From Candidatus Acidulodesulfobacterium ferriphilum (GTDB taxonomy: Bacteria; SZUA-79; Acidulodesulfobacterales; Acidulodesulfobacteraceae): DNA of 64,000 nucleotides. The stretch spans positions 62,001-126,000 of the forward strand of contig SGBD01000004.1 of NCBI GenBank assembly GCA_004195035.1. Reading direction: 5' to 3'. How positions within the stretch are numbered: position 1 is the stretch's first letter; every line of letters begins with the position of its first letter. This document shows, in pieces, positions 61,691 through 64,000 of this stretch. Under the pieces are notes generated by a model. It was not told the DNA's origin and ran no database searches. It was given only the letters and a program-made list of their open reading frames with translations. The translations under genes and the position numbers were made by a program.

Positions 61691-64000
61691 AGTCGGGTTC
61701 TTCTCCATATTCTTCTTTGTTATTTTTATTATTTTTTGTCGTCGTCGTTTTATATTTGCTATTTAAGACAACGCTTACCTCGCCGTCTATCAAATCGGCT
61801 ATAAAGCTATCGCCGTCTTTCCACTTAAGCGTCAGGGGAACCTTAACGATGTCGTCTATGGAGCGTTTTAAAAATCTTGCCCCAAATTTTGAGCTATAAC
61901 CCTTCTCGACAAGCTTGTTTAACGCTTCATCCGTAACGGTTAAATCTTTCCCGTGCTCCGACATAGTCTTGTTAATAGAATCTATGTGCATTTCAGCTAT
62001 CCGCTTAACCTCTTCCTTTGTAAGAGGCGAAAATATGACGATATCGTCAATCCTGTTTATGAACTCCGGCGAAAAGAAATTTTCGATTTCCTTGTTTATG
62101 GTCGTCCTTATAGATTTAACTATATCATGGGATTCGATGAACCCTAACGGCTTAGTGAATCTTGAAAATTCATGGGAACCTAAATTTGAAGTCATGATAA
62201 TGACCGAATCGGAAAAATAAACCCTTTTTCCCCTGCCGTCCGTGAGGAAACCCTCGTCAAAAACCTGAAGGAAGAGATTAAAAACCTGGTCGCTCGCCTT
62301 TTCTATTTCGTCAAGCAAAATAACGGAATACGGATTATCCTTAACCTGATTTGTTAAAATCCCTCCCCTTGTCGATCCGACAATACCGCGGGGCATGCCT
62401 ATTAATTTGTCCACCGCGATAGAGCCGTCTTTATATTCGGACATATCGACTCTGACAATATTTTTAGCGGAACCGAATAAATATTCTGCCATTGCTTTTG
62501 CCGTCTCTGTTTTACCTACCCCGGTAGGGCCAAGAAAAAGAAGCACGGCATCCGGCCTGTCAAAGTTTCCTTTGAGCGGCCCTTTGTTAAGCCTTATGTG
62601 CTTTGCAAGGGAGTCTATGGCTTCTTTTTGGCCGACGATCCGCTTAGAGAAAAAGTCCTCCATATCCTGAAATCTTTCAAGTACATCCCTTTTAATTAAA
62701 TCTATAGGCATATTCGCTTCCTGGGAAATAACCTGATAAATATTTTCCTTTTTAACGACCCTGTCCTCATTGTAAATCTCGGCTTTAACACACCCCGAAT
62801 CTATCCACCCGATAACCTTATCGGGCAATCTTAAGGATTTTGAATAGCGGGCGGATAACGATAAGGATTCCTCTATTGCCGATTCCTCTATTTCCACATC
62901 ATAAGTATCCTCAAACCTTCTTTTTAATCCGTAAAGTATCCTTTTGGTATCGTCAATCGATGGTTCTTTAACATTGACAAGCCGAAAACGACGCGCCAAT
63001 GCTTCATCCTCCGCAATAAACTCTTTATATTCCGACAGCGTCGTCGCTCCAATTATTTGCACCTCTCCCCTTGCTAAAGAAGACTTTAATATGTTGGCGG
63101 CATCGCTTGGAACGGCAATAGCGGAGCCTGCCCCTATAATCGAATGGACCTCATCGACAAAAATTATTATATTTTTTCTAGACTTTAACTCGTTAATAAT
63201 TTTTTCCATTCTATCTTCAAACATACCTCTGAATACCGTCCCTGCAACTAAAGAATTCATTTGAAGATTTACGATAATTTTATTTCTGAGCCTTGGAGGA
63301 ACATTATAGGGTTCAAGCTCTATTTTTCTTGCGAGACCTTCTACTATCGCAGTTTTACCCACGCCGGGTTCACCGACGATAATAACGGAATTCGGCCTGT
63401 CAACATGACAGAGTATCTCCATAACTCTTGTAATTTCTTCCTCTCTCCCAAAAACTAAGGACAGCTTATCCATTATGGCAAGTTTACTGATGTTTATGGC
63501 ATGCTGCCTTAATGTGTAGGGTAAATCATATTTCCTTTTATTCTCGTCGCTCCTGTTTTTTCTTTCCCTGATTTTTTGAAAAATCTTATCTGCAATTATC
63601 ACGGAATCGATGTTAAGGCTTTTAAAAACCTTAACCGGAACCGAGCTGGGCTCCTGAAACATAACCATTAAAAAATCGGTAGAATCTATCAGGCTTCTAC
63701 CCGAACTTTGCGCGTAATCATAAGCGCTTTTAAATAAATTTCTTGTTTGAATGGGTATCTTCAGCCCTTCGCCGACATACTGCTCCGACGACATCATAAA
63801 ATCGTTTAACAGTTTTAAAACCTTTCTCTTATCGATTTTTAAATCGGCAAATATTTCGTTCAGAAGCTCTTCGTCCACCACGGTTAAGGCGTAAAGTACA
63901 TGTTCGAGCCCCAAATAATAATGCTTTCTCCGTTTAGATTCTTCTATCGATATAGTAAGAACCCTGTATCCGCTTTCCGATAATTTGTCCTCATAATTAT
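61683..64000 (-). CDS. ClpA/ClpC-like AAA+ unfoldase (5' end outside window)
   Basis: The frame is open past 63914 to the window edge, reading SESGYRVLTISIEESKRRKHYYLGLEHVLYAL, so at least ten N-terminal residues are missing. After a Clp_N-like domain come NBD1 ([27 protein letters not shown]) and NBD2 ([29 protein letters not shown]), joined without the long middle coiled coil of ClpB. That is the ClpA layout, though both domains are diverged. It may feed ClpP or ride on another partner; no clpP or clpS is in view. A DUF1844 gene follows. Confidence 0.88.
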   Translation of the reverse strand, partial: NYEDKLSESGYRVLTISIEESKRRKHYYLGLEHVLYALTVVDEELLNEIFADLKIDKRKVLKLLNDFMMSSEQYVGEGLKIPIQTRNLFKSAYDYAQSSGRSLIDSTDFLMVMFQEPSSVPVKVFKSLNIDSVIIADKIFQKIRERKNRSDENKRKYDLPYTLRQHAINISKLAIMDKLSLVFGREEEITRVMEILCHVDRPNSVIIVGEPGVGKTAIVEGLARKIELEPYNVPPRLRNKIIVNLQMNSLVAGTVFRGMFEDRMEKIINELKSRKNIIIFVDEVHSIIGAGSAIAVPSDAANILKSSLARGEVQIIGATTLSEYKEFIAEDEALARRFRLVNVKEPSIDDTKRILYGLKRRFEDTYDVEIEESAIEESLSLSARYSKSLRLPDKVIGWIDSGCVKAEIYNEDRVVKKENIYQVISQEANMPIDLIKRDVLERFQDMEDFFSKRIVGQKEAIDSLAKHIRLNKGPLKGNFDRPDAVLLFLGPTGVGKTETAKAMAEYLFGSAKNIVRVDMSEYKDGSIAVDKLIGMPRGIVGSTRGGILTNQVKDNPYSVILLDEIEKASDQVFNLFLQVFDEGFLTDGRGKRVYFSDSVIIMTSNLGSHEFSRFTKPLGFIESHDIVKSIRTTINKEIENFFSPEFINRIDDIVIFSPLTKEEVKRIAEMHIDSINKTMSEHGKDLTVTDEALNKLVEKGYSSKFGARFLKRSIDDIVKVPLTLKWKDGDSFIADLIDGEVSVVLNSKYKTTTTKNNKNNKEEYGEEPDYV

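Overview
The window reads as a chromosomal segment of an AT-rich, motile, diderm anaerobe or facultative anaerobe with sulfur and iron metabolism. Evidence for this is a polar-type flagellar filament/cap operon, a type IV pilus pilMNOPQ operon (outer-membrane secretin), an sHdr-type heterodisulfide-reductase-like operon, menaquinone synthesis by the futalosine route, SelB, and CarD. The gene mix fits a deltaproteobacterium-like lineage. A sulfur-metabolising group such as Ca. Acidulodesulfobacterales is a guess from gene content only. Nearly all genes are on the minus strand. No tRNA, rRNA or CRISPR array was found.

Layout. 1-2.3 kb: the 3'-truncated part of a B12-binding radical SAM gene, a toxin-antitoxin pair, and two gene relics (a helicase C-terminus and an IS3-type transposase C-terminus), typical of a decaying accessory patch. 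2.3-16.3 kb: a glycan island (TPR-sulfotransferase, methyltransferase, 1400-residue triple-GT2 protein, APS kinase that has lost its P-loop, unknown 208-residue protein, two GT9 enzymes, CgeB-like enzyme). It runs without a break into fliS-fliD-flaG-flagellin (16.3-20.4 kb), so it is most simply read as a flagellin glycosylation, possibly sulfation, locus. 20.6-23.7 kb: aroK, aroC and folE2, each carrying small palindromic elements in frame. 23.8-28 kb: pilQPONM. 28.3-30.3 kb: a GT39-like membrane glycosyltransferase and a rubrerythrin. 30.5-36.3 kb: sHdr operon hdrC1-hdrB1-hdrA-hyp-hdrC2-hdrB2. 36.5-41.2 kb: a ferritin-like/FNT fusion channel, an MFS transporter, a VIT/CCC1-type transporter and a double universal stress protein. 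41.2-44.2 kb: a BrnTA module and an mshD-mshO-mshP-like minor pilin set in which mshO is frameshifted. 44.4-48 kb (plus strand): ispF, ispD, a small CxxCH protein, gltX. 48.2-49.9 kb: a PIN-TRAM (YacL-type) protein and CarD. 50-54.3 kb: mqnE, ubiX-, ubiA- and ubiD-type genes. 54.4-64 kb: selB, a DegQ-type protease, clpB, a DUF1844 protein and a second ClpA/C-like ATPase cut by the window end.

The most striking non-coding feature is repeats. One class is a 160-230 bp MITE-like element: a REP-like core (CTGGATTCCCGC...GCGGGAATCCAG) inside variable outer inverted repeats (CCTTAAATCACCGTTAGAAA-type or CCCAAATCCCGATTTAGAAA-type). At least nine copies lie between genes, two of them in inverted orientation on either side of clpB. 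A second class is a 35-40 bp palindrome (AAAAAGG[G/T]GTC[T/G]GATTT and its complement) that sits in frame inside aroK, aroC and folE2, much like Rickettsia palindromic elements. A REP core is also inserted in frame in gltX between 31-bp direct repeats. Several genes (GT39, MFS, selB) have a good -10 box only 9-14 nt before the ATG and no Shine-Dalgarno, suggesting leaderless transcripts.
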